Source: Turbatrix aceti
Lineage: Eukaryota; Nematoda; Chromadorea; Rhabditida; Panagrolaimidae
DNA: 64,000 nt
Assembly (NCBI GenBank): GCA_963969345.1
Contig: OZ017770.1
Location: 7,449,246-7,513,245, forward strand
Reading direction: 5' to 3'
Positions 47,003 through 58,857 of the stretch are shown here, piece by piece. Made by a program: the position numbers and the translations under genes. Each line of letters begins with the position of its first letter. The first letter of the stretch is position 1. The notes below the pieces were generated by a model. That model did no database searches. It was not told where the DNA came from and saw only the letters and a program-made list of their open reading frames with translations.

Positions 47003-50000
47003 TCTGAGTCTGATTCTGGACGTAACCCGTATGGCGTGGCCCGGTGCAAGTATTGCTTTTAGTAGTTGTTGTCGACTTGGTACAAGGGGACGGAGAGCGG
47101 CCAAAGTCAGTGTCAGCCAACCGATGGTCTTATGTACGAAAAACGTTCACGTCTACTAAAACACAGAGGAGGAGCCAGATTCAATCTACCTTCCATAGTT
47201 AACAAGTTTTTACCTCTGATGATAGGGGAATAAAGGTGTATCTGACCGACTGACGACAGAAGCAAGGATGTGTGGTAACGATGTACATGAACTTCTGGAA
47301 CCACGTTTCTCCTCTCTTCTTTCCGTTTTTGCGTTTGCGCCGTCGTTTTTACGTCTGTGCAGTATGCTGCAGGCTGTGCTTGACTCCACCCCCGCTGAAG
47401 GTCCGTCACTCGGACAGGTCCTCGTTGACGACGTCCACCCAGCCAACAAAGAGAAAATGAGAGATCTGGCAACGATGTGTATTTTGAATGCATGACAAAA
47501 ATATGACGCATGTGTGAGATGCAGGGTTTTGATTGCCGACTGATCACAGGATTTCACTCAGATACTTTCCTTGATTGCGCGCTTTACGTCCCCGCTGATG
47601 CAACGCGATGAAGCCAACGAAATCAACAGGGAAGTAAAATCGCCGGAGGCAACGCTAGTTTTGATCAGTGAAAGCTCCGAATGAAAATCAACCTGTTTCG
47701 CGATGGACATTTGACGTGTCCAAGGCTACCACGTTGTGACTCTGTGCAATTGTGCCCTCTGACAATTGCAGTTGTCAGGGGAAATGATATAAGCATAACT
47801 CAAACTGGCTTTCCTTTTTTTTCCAGTAGCAGTTGCAGAAGACTTCAACCTTGGAAGCACACCGGGTTTTAATCACTTTCAATTAAAAGCCCCCAACCTT
47901 TTTGGTGTTCAGGCAAGATGGAAGGGAAAACAGACAACAGACAACTTATGATACACGCAGAGGAGTGCAAAACAGACAGCTTGACTACTACAGAAACCAC
48001 AAAACCCGTCGTAACTTTGTTTTTTTGAGGTAACTTTGTTTCTGAAATGCGGCGTCTTGTCACTTCAAGTTTCGTTTTTAATATTTTACTGCCTTTGTAA
48101 ATACAGAGTACTGATGACGATACATGTTTTTTTTCTTTGCCATCAGAGTTCATACCTTGTCTGGGAACACTGAAGAGGCAAAAAATAAACACCCGAGTGC
48201 TGTATGCACGTAAGCCGGTTGTTAGAATGCCTCAAATTGCCAGGGCTTATAGAAAAGAATTTTAGTGATTTCAAGAAGTGTGCATTGAGCAGATCGAACA
48301 GCCAGCTAATGAAAACACCTGCAAGGCGTTAAACAAGATGGTTTTTTTTTTCGCTCTATTGTCGACAAAAATGAATAGCCAAGTCATTTGTAATGCATGC
48401 AATGAGATGATAAAACTGGATTGAAAATTTCTTCCTCGTACTTTTCCTTGTACTTTTGGTAATCTTTTTTTTTTCACCTATGGGAACTCAGGCGTAGCGA
48501 GGGTCAGTATTGATGCCAAAAGCGGATTCTAATTTTATTTTTTGCCCGCTTGTCTGCTGCATATAATAAAAGGCATCTCCCCCAACTACCAATCCAATAC
48601 GGATGCCGCAACAAAGGTTAGAATTAACAAATCGAAAACAGGCAAAGTACGTTTTTGTCAGAAAAATGACATTTTGAATTTTCAGATAGAGCGTTTTGTC
48701 TCGTCATGCGATTTGGACACCCGTTTGCGTATAAAATGTCGGCTCCTATTTGTGACTCGTTAAAAAGCGAAAATCGCAGTCGTTCCGTCGGTTTTGCCGC
48801 ATTGTGGTTGCTTTTTCTGCTTCTTCAAAAATATTCCTTCTTTTGCCAAAGCGCAGAAACATGCATAACTCTTCTCTTGTGCTCTTGGATAAAAAATATA
48901 CGCGTAATAAAAAATATTCCAGACACTATTAAAAACATTTTTGCATGCGTTAGATAATTGTGTTTATTTTCAAGCCTTTGTTCTGAAACTGTCAGTTTGT
49001 GTTGTTTTTTTTTTTCGTCCAGAAAGACTAAAAAGATATCAATAATTGTGAGTTGTCGTTTTTGATAACACAGGAAAGACCAACCAACGTCCCTTATTTT
49101 TTTTTGGTTTGCTTGACGCTGGTGAAAAAAAAATATCTGGGAATGCATTACATGAATTTTTTTAAAGTAAATAAATACTAATACGTGGAGATTGTTCCAA
49201 CGCTTTTCATTGATATTCAATGTCGTTACAAGCTCCGGGACAATCGCTCGTGTTTATTGCAAGAAAGGATAGTCTAATTGATTTTCTAAAAATCTTCCTT
49301 CCCACTTGCGCAGCAGTTTTGCAGTCAATATTTGCAGCGAACCCAAAACGCTTGTTTTTTTTTCTTTTTGCTTGACTCTATAATATTGATTGAACATTGA
49401 ACGGCAATTATTGATTCTTTCCATGGAATTCTCGTTTTAAGCCTTTTTTGTCTGACATACACATAGAAAGAGAAACAAGTAAGTTGCTGAAACATTCGGC
49501 TAGCGTAGAGCGTGATTTTTTCCCTGTGCTATGTTCCATAATAATAAACGCAAAATTGTTCATATTGCGTTAAATTATCATGCACTCAAGGGTCCAAGTT
49601 AATGTTAGCTGTCTAATGAAGGTTTTCAGTTTAGGCCATCTGTAAAGGCGCAATAGAAACCTCATAAGAAATAGTAGGGTAGGAAATTTTGCTCGCTGTT
49701 TTTAACTTTTTTCTGTTACGACATATGGTTCGCAATTGTTTACTATTTTTTTCCATCGGTATATTTTGACTAGCACTGTATTTTACATAACCAATATACC
49801 ACATGGATCATAAATGCTCTATAAAGTACGCTGTCGCAGGAGTTTCTCGGCACGAACATGATGGACCCAATGAAAGCTGCACGTGCTGTGTACGCAAGCC
49901 TTTCCATCCCCAACTGCACCAGGCATTTAGTTTTTTAATAGACCAGTGAATGTTGATGCTTTTTTTTCCACCATTTTTTGAGATGCAGGAAAACCGTATG

Positions 50001-50404
50001 ATTTTTGTGTAACAGAGTCCTGGCACAGCGTAGAGCGCTTTTTCCGTATTCATGTTGAGTGCGCTTTTCCTTGCTATGCCTTTTTTTCTTTTCAAGTATT
50101 TTTTATCGAATTATTTGACAGCATTCCTGTCAACGAAAGGTTTCTATAATGCTTGGCGGGACGTGAGGCAGATGTAATTGGCATGTTATCAACCTGGATA
50201 CATTTACAGAAGACATTAACGCTCATCTGGGTGCGACTTCCATGCACCCCAGCCGTCCGATTGCGAACGGTTGTGGCTCGATCGTTTCTTGCCCAACTAT
50301 TGCATACGAGACACTCGACTCTTCCGACCCGAACCTCAAAATTGTACGCATTTGTCTGTTTTATAAATGTACAATAATCGTATCGATTTTTATAGATTCG
50401 TTTT
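47003..50404. other. 3.4-kb intergenic region, no gene recognised
   Basis: AT-rich with many long A and T runs. Frames at 47113-47560 on both strands overlap each other and lack splice context or family signature. Upstream regulatory DNA for the astacin gene and the repeat-protein gene is expected here. Confidence 0.35.
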
Positions 50405-50455
50405 GTGACAACAACCAATGACCAAGCTTCGACGTCATACTCCCCAGCTCCGGTA

Positions 50456-52284
50456 ATGGCTAGAAGCTTTGTTCAGAATTCAACACCACTCTTTACCAAC
50501 ACACAGGTCATCACAGGTACAGCTCCGGATGGATCCATTGTGGAATACGTCATCGATAACCGAAATGGCGAATATGACACCATGGCGACAAACCAAATGT
50601 ATGTGGAAGTGCTCCCAAACACTCACGAGACTAACGTGCAGGACAATCAAATGAATCAACAAGAAATAGTTACGCTTAGCAACGAAATGTTTGAAGTTGT
50701 TCCGAACCGTCAAAAGTCGAGATATTCCCGAATGTCTCAGGAAGCCCGTGAGCGTTACAACATGCGTCGTCGACAGCGTCGTTTGGAGAACAAAATGCGT
50801 AGGCTTGCGGAGGAGGAACAAACCGTTCATGACGACAGCGTGGAGGTTAAGACAGAACCCCAGACAACGGATAACAGCGCAGAAAGCACTGCCAACGAGG
50901 AAATGGCAATTATGGTTACCGACAACAAGTCCGAAGTGCCTGAGAACATTCTACAAGATACAACCCCGACACCAACGCCTCCGCCTTCTCAGGAATTTGT
51001 ACACCACGACAAACTTGTCCACGATACCAAAAAGAGCGTAATTGATAACTCTGCCATCATGTCTTCTGCTTCGTCGGACACGACGTCGTCTATGAATGCC
51101 GATATTATTTTGCGCAATGCTCGTCGCGCCGAAAAAGCCCGCCAACGCTACCAGCGTATGTCCATAGAACAACGCCGCGAGTACAACCGCCGACGCACCC
51201 AAGCAAAAAAACAGCGCAAACTAGCCAAGCAACATGCCGAAATCGAAGCCCATAGCATGGATGTAATGACGAATCACGGACAAATGACCTCCAACGAATT
51301 TTACAACCAGGCTTTAAACGAACTGGAGCAAGAAGTACTGCGACGAACCGAAGCTGCAAAGATGACACTCATGCAGCAGCAGCAGAAGACGGATCCCGTC
51401 AACAGCATTGACGAAGTGATCGAGCAAGTCGCGACTTTCGGCGCCTCCGGACCACATGAGGAACCCGTCCACGAAGCTGCCTACGCGGAACAACCTCAGA
51501 TGCCGTTGCTCTTCATCGATCCACAGGGCAATCCGATTAATCTTCCGGAAGGCAGCGTGGTAGAAATACGCCAGGAAAACATTAACGCTCCTCAGACTAT
51601 CGTCATTCATGTAAGTAGCACGACGCCTGCTGTTTTATAATCAGTGACTGCTTGTAGACCATGCAGCCGAATCTGATGCCGCAAATCCTACCCGGCACCA
51701 CCTACGCTCACCTCCAAACCAATAACATTGTTACGATACCAAATAATCCCATTCCACGCGAGTACATTAACGTTGAACAAGAACAGCCTCTCGAACAGCA
51801 TGCAGTCGCAATTGAATCACCCCCCGAGGATCCGACTCTGAGCAAAGAAGAAAGCGCTCGCAAGCGACGAGCGGCGAGGGCTCGTGAGCGGTATCACAAC
51901 ATGTCCGAAGAACACAAGAAGCAGTTTAACGCCCGTCGAGCGACTGCTCTGCGTCGTGCTCGGCTTCGCGACGACGCGCTCTGTCGCCTCGGCGAAGAAG
52001 CCAAGCGCAACTCGCAGGCGCTCGACGATGCGACGCAGAAAAACGTCGATGAAGCCATGAGTCGTCGTATGAAGCGTGCAGAAGCCGCTCGCTTGAAATA
52101 CCAACGCATGAACGCTCAGGAACGCCGCACTTACAATGCCAATCGCGATGCCAACCGTCGCAGTCGCAAACGCGAGCAGACTTCGGAATCTGGATCGTAT
52201 TCTCAACCAAACTCCCAGCCTTCGATAACATCTGACATAGATATTGTCGTTGACGACAATCAATATGATTTTAATTTCGAATAA
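50456..52284 (+). CDS. Protein with four basic STPR-like repeats (possible DNA-binding)
   Basis: Two exons (50456-51610, 51658-52284) give 593 residues from the first in-frame ATG; the frame stays open back to a TTTTTATAG acceptor (about 50396), so an upstream start exon is possible. Four copies of a basic helical unit are spaced through the protein: RYSRMSQEARERYNMRRRQR, ARQRYQRMSIEQRREYNRRR, ARERYHNMSEEHKKQFNARR and ARLKYQRMNAQERRTYNANR, consensus RY-x2-M-S-x-E-x2-R-x-x-Y-N-x-R-R. This resembles the 'score and three amino-acid peptide' (STPR) repeat of silkworm FMBP-1, a DNA-binding module, though here units are paired at a distance rather than in tandem. The linkers are acidic, Gln/Asn-rich. 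A nuclear role is inferred only. Confidence 0.7.
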
Positions 52285-52486
52285 TGTTGAACGAGGATGG
52301 ATACCACGAAAAGCCACGGTGACTTCAGGAACGAAGCTTCCTGAAGCACCTGGAAATTCACGGCATCCTGCTTTTATTAGCCTACCGGGCGACACAGCAT
52401 TCAATATATTTTCTTGACTTCTTACTGCAGTTTTTTTATACTTCGTCGAAAAGCGGGGAAAGGCGAAGGCGCTCCGATCGAACCCG

Positions 52487-52492
52487 AATAAA
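52487..52492 (+). terminator. Poly(A) signal of the repeat-protein gene
   Basis: AATAAA 203 bases after the stop codon, preceded by a G/C-rich patch. Confidence 0.5.
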
Positions 52493-52983
52493 ATTCATGC
52501 TTTATCAAAACTATTTTCAGTAAAAAAAGAATTATATACTTTATCAATGTTTTCAAATTCAAAATTATCAACTGGGTTCAACGAAGATTCATTTTGCGAT
52601 GTTTTTTTTGCGTTGTCTACGATTTTAGATTGCCGGGAAAACAAACAACACAAAAGCCGGAACGGCTATAAAAAATACACAACAATCCCGTCAACGCTTA
52701 TTTTTGCCTACTTTGTTGACCCTGTGCATTTTCTGCTTTCATCTAACTTTTTTTTTCGTTTCCAGTTTCATATCCTAATAATGTTTTAGATTACGATCTC
52801 AAGAATTAGTAGTATCGGTTGAAATCTTGATACATCAATAGTTATCGCTATTTTTGTATGGTTTCTTGAATAAATTTGACTAAACATGTGCAGCATCGAG
52901 GACAGGAGAATTCACACAAATCAGAATCATTCATGAGCGCCTTCTTCATTCCATAACAAAACAAACGACAACAAAAATCGAAC
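52493..52983. other. Convergent spacer
   Basis: 3' flanks of the repeat-protein gene and CISD3. AT-rich; no gene seen. Confidence 0.4.
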
Positions 52984-53525
52984 CTAGTCAAAGATGCCCT
53001 CAAGCTTGTCTTTCTCGACGATGGAAGCGTGTGAGCCATCGCAGAACGGACGGTTTTTCGTCTGCTTGCAATTGCAGAACCAAACTTCCATATCCTTGTC
53101 TGGGATGAAACGTACCGGCTTCAGATTGAGGTTGGGAACGCGAAGCGAGTTGTGCGAGCCATCGCAGAGCGGCTGGCTTCCACTGTAACCGCAGGAACAC
53201 CAGGCGTAGACTTTGTCTTTCTTGAGAACTGCGCGAGTCGGCAACTTGGCGTAAACCTTGCCACGAGCCGGCAGCAGATGATTCGTTCCCTGGAGGCCGT
53301 ATGACTGCTCCGGCTTTTTGTTTTCAAGCTAAAAAATGTTAATCAGACGAGTGAAAAGCTAGAAAAAGCGTATATAAAACTTACGACGTGATACTTGAGA
53401 GGACTCGGTTCAGTTCCGACGAAGTGAAGTCCCGGACGAACAAGTCGGTACGGACCAAAGCCAGTCTTGTTGCTGGCAAGGCAGCTTGTGGTCTGGAGCA
53501 ATCTGAGAGCCGAAATGCGCACCAT
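52984..53525 (-). CDS. CISD3: Mitochondrial CDGSH iron-sulfur protein, CISD3/MiNT type
   Basis: Exons 53525-53385 and 53328-52984 encode 161 residues. Two complete CDGSH motifs are present, CSCGYSGSQPLCDGSH and CNCKQTKNRPFCDGSH, each with the three Cys and one His that hold a [2Fe-2S] cluster. Two motifs in one chain without a transmembrane helix is the arrangement of CISD3 (MiNT), a soluble matrix protein in iron-sulfur and redox homeostasis; CISD1 and CISD2 have one motif and a membrane anchor. The Arg/Ser/Leu-rich, acid-free N-terminus (MVRISALRLLQTTSC) fits a mitochondrial presequence. Divergent from NDUFA12, about 1 kb away. Confidence 0.93.
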
Positions 53526-54509
53526 GATGACCGGAAGAGCAAATCAGCAGACGTAAAGTTCAAGCAGTGATAAAAATGAGTTAGAAAAAAGTGCAGTAGC
53601 ACGCAACGTGCGAGCAGGAGGCAGCGTGCGCTTTTTTATGCACTCGTTGGTCTGACAAAGAGTGCATAAAAGCCTTTTTTGAGAAAAAAAAATGTTAGCC
53701 AATTACGACGGTAGTCTGTAATTCGATACAGTAGGCGAAAAATAACGTATTGCATGTGGTTGTTGTCAACATGGAGTGAATTATCTTTTTTTTCAAAAGA
53801 AAAGGACTTTTTTCAAACTTTACACGCAGATTCGAGGAGTGCCGCATTTAGCACCATAACTCGACTTACGTGGTTGAATCGACGTATGTCAGCTGAGTTG
53901 CCGAAAATAAGCCTTTATTTTTTTCGTCGGAGAATTGTAAAAAGCTCAAAATAAGAAAGAATACCATTACAGTTGACTTTTTTTCTGAATCTATGCTTGA
54001 ATGCCCCACCAAGTCACATGAGTTCATTTGAATAGCAATTATGAATCCTTCATAATTTTTTTTCGCCAGCAGGTGCAAATATTTGCTCCGTTCAAACAAA
54101 AATATTTATAACGCCAAAAACCCTTAATACATGGGCGGAAGTAAAAGCTGTGGCAAATGACGAGAGTTGTTGTGATAATCTTAACCTTGGTCTATGATCC
54201 CAAATTGTAACATTTTTTTTCAAAATCATTTTCACCACAGATTTTTTTACCTCATCATTACAAATCATTGTGATGGTGTTTTCATAAATACTTTATGCGG
54301 TTTGCATAATTTGTTGTTCGCGGTTGGTGAGTCCAATCGGATCAACGAACGAGTTATGCGCACGCCGTCGGATCTCGTCAGGAAAGCGGATTGATCTGAG
54401 AAAATGAAGATGATCAGCGTAGTTGATTTTTACGTGAGTTCAATAGTCATTTCCGTTCATTGCTTTGTTTTATGCTTTTTTTCCGTCGCTGAAGTCAGAT
54501 CTTTGTTTT
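53526..54509. other. Divergent spacer between CISD3 and NDUFA12
   Basis: No gene recognised. Contains promoter sequence for two mitochondrial-protein genes. Confidence 0.35.
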
Positions 54510-54511
54510 AG
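54510..54511 (+). other. 3' splice site one base before the NDUFA12 start codon
   Basis: ATCTTTGTTTTAG, then C and the ATG. Strong acceptor without a recognised upstream donor. Confidence 0.55.
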
Positions 54512-54512
54512 C

Positions 54513-55063
54513 ATGGCGACGCTCAAGGAACTCTTCGGCCTTGACAAACTTGTCAAAGCCCAGAACATCCTCAAACAAGTCGGCGGCATCCGTGGATTTT
54601 TCCGTCAGCGCTATCTGTAAGTTTTTATTATTGTTATCGTCAATGAATTGCTTAATGAATGAATTTGCAGGCTTGACTTCACCCGTGCCGGAACTCTCGT
54701 CGGTACTGACAGCAGGGGCAATAAGTATTACGAAGACAACTCCTACTTCCTTCCACGCAACCGCTGGGTTGAGTACACTGACAAGGTTTGGCTCGACTAT
54801 GACGCATCCCAAGTCCCTCCGGAATGGCACGGTTGGCTTCACCACATGACCGATCGTCCGCCAACCGTCGCGCCTCCGGTCGACCACAAATGGATCCGCC
54901 CGCACCGCGAGAACACATCCATTTTAGCGTTTGTTGTTTTTTTCTCGATGTCAAAGATCCTAGATTTTTGGTTTGTTTTTTTTTCAGTGGCGAAAAATAC
55001 ATTGCTCACTCGACAACCCGACCCAAGGTTCTCGGATGGCAGGCTGGCAACTCGCAGCAGTAG
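54513..55063 (+). CDS. NDUFA12: NADH dehydrogenase (complex I) subunit NDUFA12 (B17.2)
   Basis: Three exons (54513-54616, 54671-54928, 54988-55063) encode 145 residues, the same length as the human protein. Family landmarks are LVGTDSRGNKYYEDN, RNRWVEYTD, ASQVPPEWHGWLHHMTD-type PPEWHGWLHHMTDRPPT and YIAHSTTRPKVLGW. The subunit is an accessory protein on the matrix arm of respiratory complex I in the inner mitochondrial membrane. The second donor (GC|GTTTGT) was chosen because it is the one that restores phase into GEKYIAHSTTR. AATAAA for this gene is at 55124-55129. Confidence 0.95.
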
Positions 55064-55123
55064 TCGTGGCATTCGTGTTTAATATCGTGTTGTATGGCAA
55101 ATCAACCTCTTGCACATAGGACG

Positions 55124-55129
55124 AATAAA
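55124..55129 (+). terminator. Poly(A) signal of NDUFA12
   Basis: AATAAA 61 bases after the stop codon. Confidence 0.6.
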
Positions 55130-56568
55130 GTTTCGAGACATGCGTGAAGACGAAAAGGGGCCGGCGGGTTCAATCTTAAATCTCATTGGCTCCAATTTTT
55201 TTTAGGGAAAAAGGTTCCGCTTTAAGTGATGGTTCCGTGTGGTGATATCACGTCTTGTTTATGCATCTAGTAAAGACCCTTACACATATTTTGTCTTCTT
55301 GCTCGTAGTATGCTAATGGACTTTTGAGAACATGCATGTTATGTTTTCATTATGGTTCTACCAAGTTTTATGGTTCGCAAAAAAAAACTCTCTCTTACTT
55401 GGTCTAAAATTAACTTGTTGCGTTCGGGATTTTATTCAATGCATATATGTTTATTTAAAAACGAAGTGGTCTCAAGGGAAATTGTTTTTGGTATTCACGA
55501 GTTGCTGTGCATTGTTTTCCGGATATGTATTGCATGCTCCCCCGGTAGAAGTTGTCTTATTTCCGATTATGTCATGTTAACAAGGTTAACCGACCATTTC
55601 CTCTGGCTTCTGTATTTCCACTTGGCTTTCTCGACATTTGACTCCTACAATTGTGTCTACTTATGGCTGCATTTGGTTACAATGAGGGGGGGGGGGTGCC
55701 CTCTCGGCGTGAGGGCGTTGAGCGATAATAGTTTTTTTTTGTTTTGGGTAATTCAATGGACGCCAAAAATCAGCATTTTAACAGCATTGACTTAAATTTT
55801 TTTTTATGAGGTGTTCCCGATTCGACTCGCCCTTCGTATGACACACCTTTGGAGAACGCTGCTATAATACTGTTTGTAATAAGCATGTTCCACCTCCTTC
55901 TATGCAGTTGTGCCATTTTACGTGTCCAACAGGAGGCGGAGAGACAGCGACAAGAATATGCGCTCAACAAAAAGTTTCCGCTATTATCGTTTTTGGTTTG
56001 ATTTTGATGTTTTACCTCTCCAGTTGTTTCTTGCCATTGTTCCGCTCCTCCAACCTCGTTCTACGAAAATAAAAAAATAAAAAAAATGTTTTTGTGAGGG
56101 GGCATCTCTCTCACAGGATTACTTTATTAATACTCTGGAATCCATCGTATTCCGCATTTAAAGTTTTTTTTTCCGTGAAATTTTTTGATGTGTAGCCATT
56201 GTCGGTTGTTAACTTTCTACAACTTAATTACATAAAAATTTATGCATTCGTTGTTCTTTCACACACTGTAACAATCCGCTTGCTGGCTTTGCATCGTAAT
56301 AAATTCACCGATTTCCCAGACTTTGAAGTTGCTCTTTATTTTGCCTGGTTCTTTTTTAGCCATCCGAATTGTTTTAAAAGTTGCCCCCCAAGTTTACTTC
56401 CCTTTTTTAATGTTAACTTTTTACTCAAACCTCTATTCAGATTAATTCGTTTCGATTTTAACTGCAGGCATATTACCCAGAACGGCCTGAGCACTGGATG
56501 AATTTGTATTAGATTATGAAAAACTTTACTTTTAGGAAATTGGATGTCCACATCGAGTCTACTTGTTT
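55130..56568. other. Intergenic, no gene recognised
   Basis: T-rich plus strand with a run of nine to ten G near 55686-55697. The overlapping frames at 55332-55795 are Leu/Phe/Cys-rich and unsupported. Probable upstream region of the gene starting at 56572. Confidence 0.35.
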
Positions 56569-56570
56569 AG
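56569..56570 (+). other. 3' splice site one base before the start codon of the unknown single-span gene
   Basis: TCTACTTGTTTAG, then T and the ATG. Confidence 0.55.
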
Positions 56571-56571
56571 T

Positions 56572-57721
56572 ATGAAGCGTCAAAATTCAATTCCTCAACC
56601 ACTGCAAAACTTACCACTAAACAAGGAGAGTCGTCGTACGTCAGATGACTTTCTGCGGCCTTCGTATCACAAAAACCACAAGGCCATTGAAACGGTGGTT
56701 GCAATGAACGACCGTGACAACTCTATTGTGACGGATTTCAAAGAATCCCGCATTTCAGTGAGTCGCGACAACATTAAGGTAAGTTCGAGGGAATGACGAT
56801 GCTTGGAACTACATTCATCACCTCACCTTTTTTCAGCGAGTCACGTTAACCGAAGACGCCATAACACTGCCGACACTCGAAAATATTACATGCGGCTTTG
56901 CATCTGCTATCTCGAATTACCGTAGATGGTCTGCAAACAGAAATTATGACGAAGAAAAGCAGTCCACGAGTACAGCTGCCGAGGTGGAAGGTATTCCGTT
57001 GACTTGTGTTATTAACTTATTTTTAACCAATGCAATTACGCTTTTAGCGTCAAGCGGAAAAGACATCGAAGAAGGCGAAGGTCCGAGCGAAGAAGTAGCT
57101 TCACTTTTTCTAATTCGTGATCAGGGTGTTGTGAGAAAAGACTACTGCCGCCACTTAGTTGGCCTCGAAGCGGATGAGTTTCTGCAAAGCAAGGGAAAAA
57201 AGTTTAAGGACAAAATTAGGAATTTGATTAATTCCGAAAAGCCTGAGGATAACGAGCATTACATTTGGATCAAAGCGGAGCGTGACGGCGAGGGAGAAGT
57301 GAGTTAAACCCTCAGGGGAAAATAAAGTTCATCCTATATTTTTCATTAACGTTTGTTTCAGCTGCTCGTCTTTTCGGTCGCTCAGATTGAGCACCACTTG
57401 ACTCATAATCGTATCAAGCGTGTCAAATGGCGTCACCTATCTATGGATCGCATATCCGTATACCGATATTCGGTTCCCATTATAACGACTAAATTTCGTC
57501 TTCGTGTAATGCACTTTTTGTCCCAAAATTATCGGTGTTGCATTCTGAGTGTCTGGTGCTTTGTCATACTTTTTATCAGCATTGGTATCGTTTTGAGCGT
57601 AATCTTCGGCTCATCACCCTACATGCACGCTAATTCCCGTGTTACGCAGATCTTAAGACCGCGATACGCCGTAGCTCCGCCCCGCACTACTCGTGCGATG
57701 GCGCCCGCACTCTCTCATTAG
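56572..57721 (+). CDS. Unknown protein with one C-terminal membrane span; C-terminus supplied by an inserted LTR
   Basis: Four exons (56572-56778, 56837-56990, 57048-57298, 57362-57721) give 323 residues. No family is recognised. The cytosolic-like part has a basic, Ser-rich N-terminus, then an acidic linker (GKDIEEGEGPSEEV) and a probable folded region (SLFLIRDQGVVRKDYCRHLV, HYIWIKAERDGEGELLVFSV, IEHHLTHNRIKRVKWRHLSM). One membrane span follows (CILSVWCFVILFISIGIVLSVIFG). The LTR element begins at 57640, within the codon for Arg in HANSR; the last 26 residues and the TAG stop are LTR sequence. Removing the element and one target copy would let the frame close after 11 further codons at 58857, indicating the pre-insertion end. 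Whether the allele is functional is unknown. Confidence 0.65.
57636..57639 (+). repeat. 4-bp target-site duplication, left copy
   Basis: CCCG directly before the 5' LTR, matching the copy at 58817-58820. Confidence 0.7.
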
Positions 57722-57806
57722 GAGTCGAAGATCGGGCTAGTGTTGAGTCGTACATGTCTCTCCGGGAATAAACAGGACACAGAAATACCGCTACACTTTG
57801 GCAACA
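57640..57806 (+). repeat. 5' long terminal repeat
   Basis: 167 bp, TG...CA termini. It carries the new stop codon of the host gene (57719-57721) and an AATAAA at 57767-57772. Confidence 0.9.
57767..57772 (+). terminator. LTR poly(A) signal, probably ending the host transcript
   Basis: AATAAA 46 bases after the LTR-supplied stop codon of the host gene, inside the 5' LTR. Confidence 0.5.
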
Positions 57807-58649
57807 TTGTGGAGGTCCTACCACGGCCGTCTGCCCCTTGGTCTTCGATCAAGGACAAGCAGCCGGATCAGAGATTTTTTTACGATTTCGACCTAGTCGA
57901 CTCCCGGCTTTTCCAATGTATGTGTATTTTCGGTTATTTCATTACATGTTGTTTTGGTGAGTGGCAGCATGTATACCATCTATGCGATAGCAGAAAAAAT
58001 TCCAGCGCCATACATTTTGGGAAAGTCTAGTGGTCACTGGCGCTAGACCATCGGCACAAAGGTTATTGGTATCCCTTACTGTGCACTAGCTGCAAGTGAC
58101 TACACTTGCTCGGAACGGCGACGAAGAACATCGATTGGTATTTGGCTAGCAGTATGTGGATCGCAGCGCAGCTGTCCGAGTGGGACAGATCGCCGCAGCA
58201 AGGACTTGCGCGCGGACGACAGATCGCAACTAGGGCACTGACCCGATAACGCCGAGCACCGCTCTCAAAGCGCGATGATCGACGACGGGAAGAGGCAGAG
58301 ACCCCCCGCAAATTGGAAAACGACATCTGCAGCTCATTAATCATGCTCAGGCAGAAATCAAAACCGCATCCGAGACTTCAGCAGAAGCAGACTGAAACGC
58401 GGAGACCGCGTTCAACCCTGGTGGGGAGGGTGAACGGATAGCGGCAGTTGAAATCACAACCCCAACCACTCATGGTCACTGAAGATCCGCTGCAGACTCC
58501 TACGCGCCAAGCCAACAACATACGTCGTTCCCGAGCCTGTGTTCCCCTACCATCTTTTTGTTCCCCCTTTTAAATACTGTATCGTTGTTAGACATTGTAA
58601 CGATCACCGGATGAGATGACGAGGACGTCATCAAGCGAGGTGGGGAGGA

Positions 58650-58816
58650 TGTTACGCAGATCTTAAGACCGCGATACGCCGTAGCTCCGCCCCGCACTAC
58701 TCGTGCGATGGCGCCCGCACTCTCTCATTAGGAGTCGAAGATCGGGCTAGTGTTGAGTCGTACATGTCTCTCCGGGAATAAACAGGACACAGAAATACCG
58801 CTACACTTTGGCAACA
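58650..58816 (+). repeat. 3' long terminal repeat
   Basis: 167 bp, no difference from the 5' copy was found on reading, preceded directly by the purine tract. Confidence 0.9.
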
Positions 58817-58820
58817 CCCG
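58817..58820 (+). repeat. 4-bp target-site duplication, right copy
   Basis: CCCG directly after the 3' LTR. Confidence 0.7.
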
Positions 58821-58857
58821 AAAGAACATAACCGCCCCCTACGTACTTCAATACTAA

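Larger units (their letters stand above)
57640..58816 (+). mobile_element. Miniature non-autonomous LTR retrotransposon (TRIM-like), 1,177 bp
   Basis: Two 167-bp direct repeats (57640-57806 and 58650-58816) are identical on reading, begin TGTTACG and end GGCAACA (TG...CA), and are flanked by CCCG. Three bases after the 5' LTR lies TGGAGGTCCTACC, a plausible tRNA primer-binding site; a purine tract GAGGTGGGGAGGA ends exactly at the 3' LTR. The 843-bp interior has only short frames and no reverse transcriptase, protease or integrase. AATAAA occurs inside the LTR. These parts define an element mobilised in trans by a full-length relative. Identical LTRs imply a recent insertion. Confidence 0.9.

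Noticed and set aside
51817..52404. 195-codon minus-strand frame over the STPR-like gene
   Set aside because: Shadow of the Arg/Ala-rich repeat coding sequence; no start context or homology.
52440..52475. GGCGAAGGCG near the STPR-like gene as a second copy of the hAT-type element
   Set aside because: Only one short unit; no CAGTGTAAC ends, palindrome or target duplication.
55332..55795. Overlapping Leu/Phe/Cys-rich plus-strand frames with a G run
   Set aside because: Low-complexity translation of T-rich DNA in two frames at once; no splice partners or recognisable motif.
57740..58030. 97-codon frame inside the LTR element as a possible gag remnant
   Set aside because: No zinc knuckle or other Gag/Pol motif is visible and it begins within the LTR, so it is not called as a gene.
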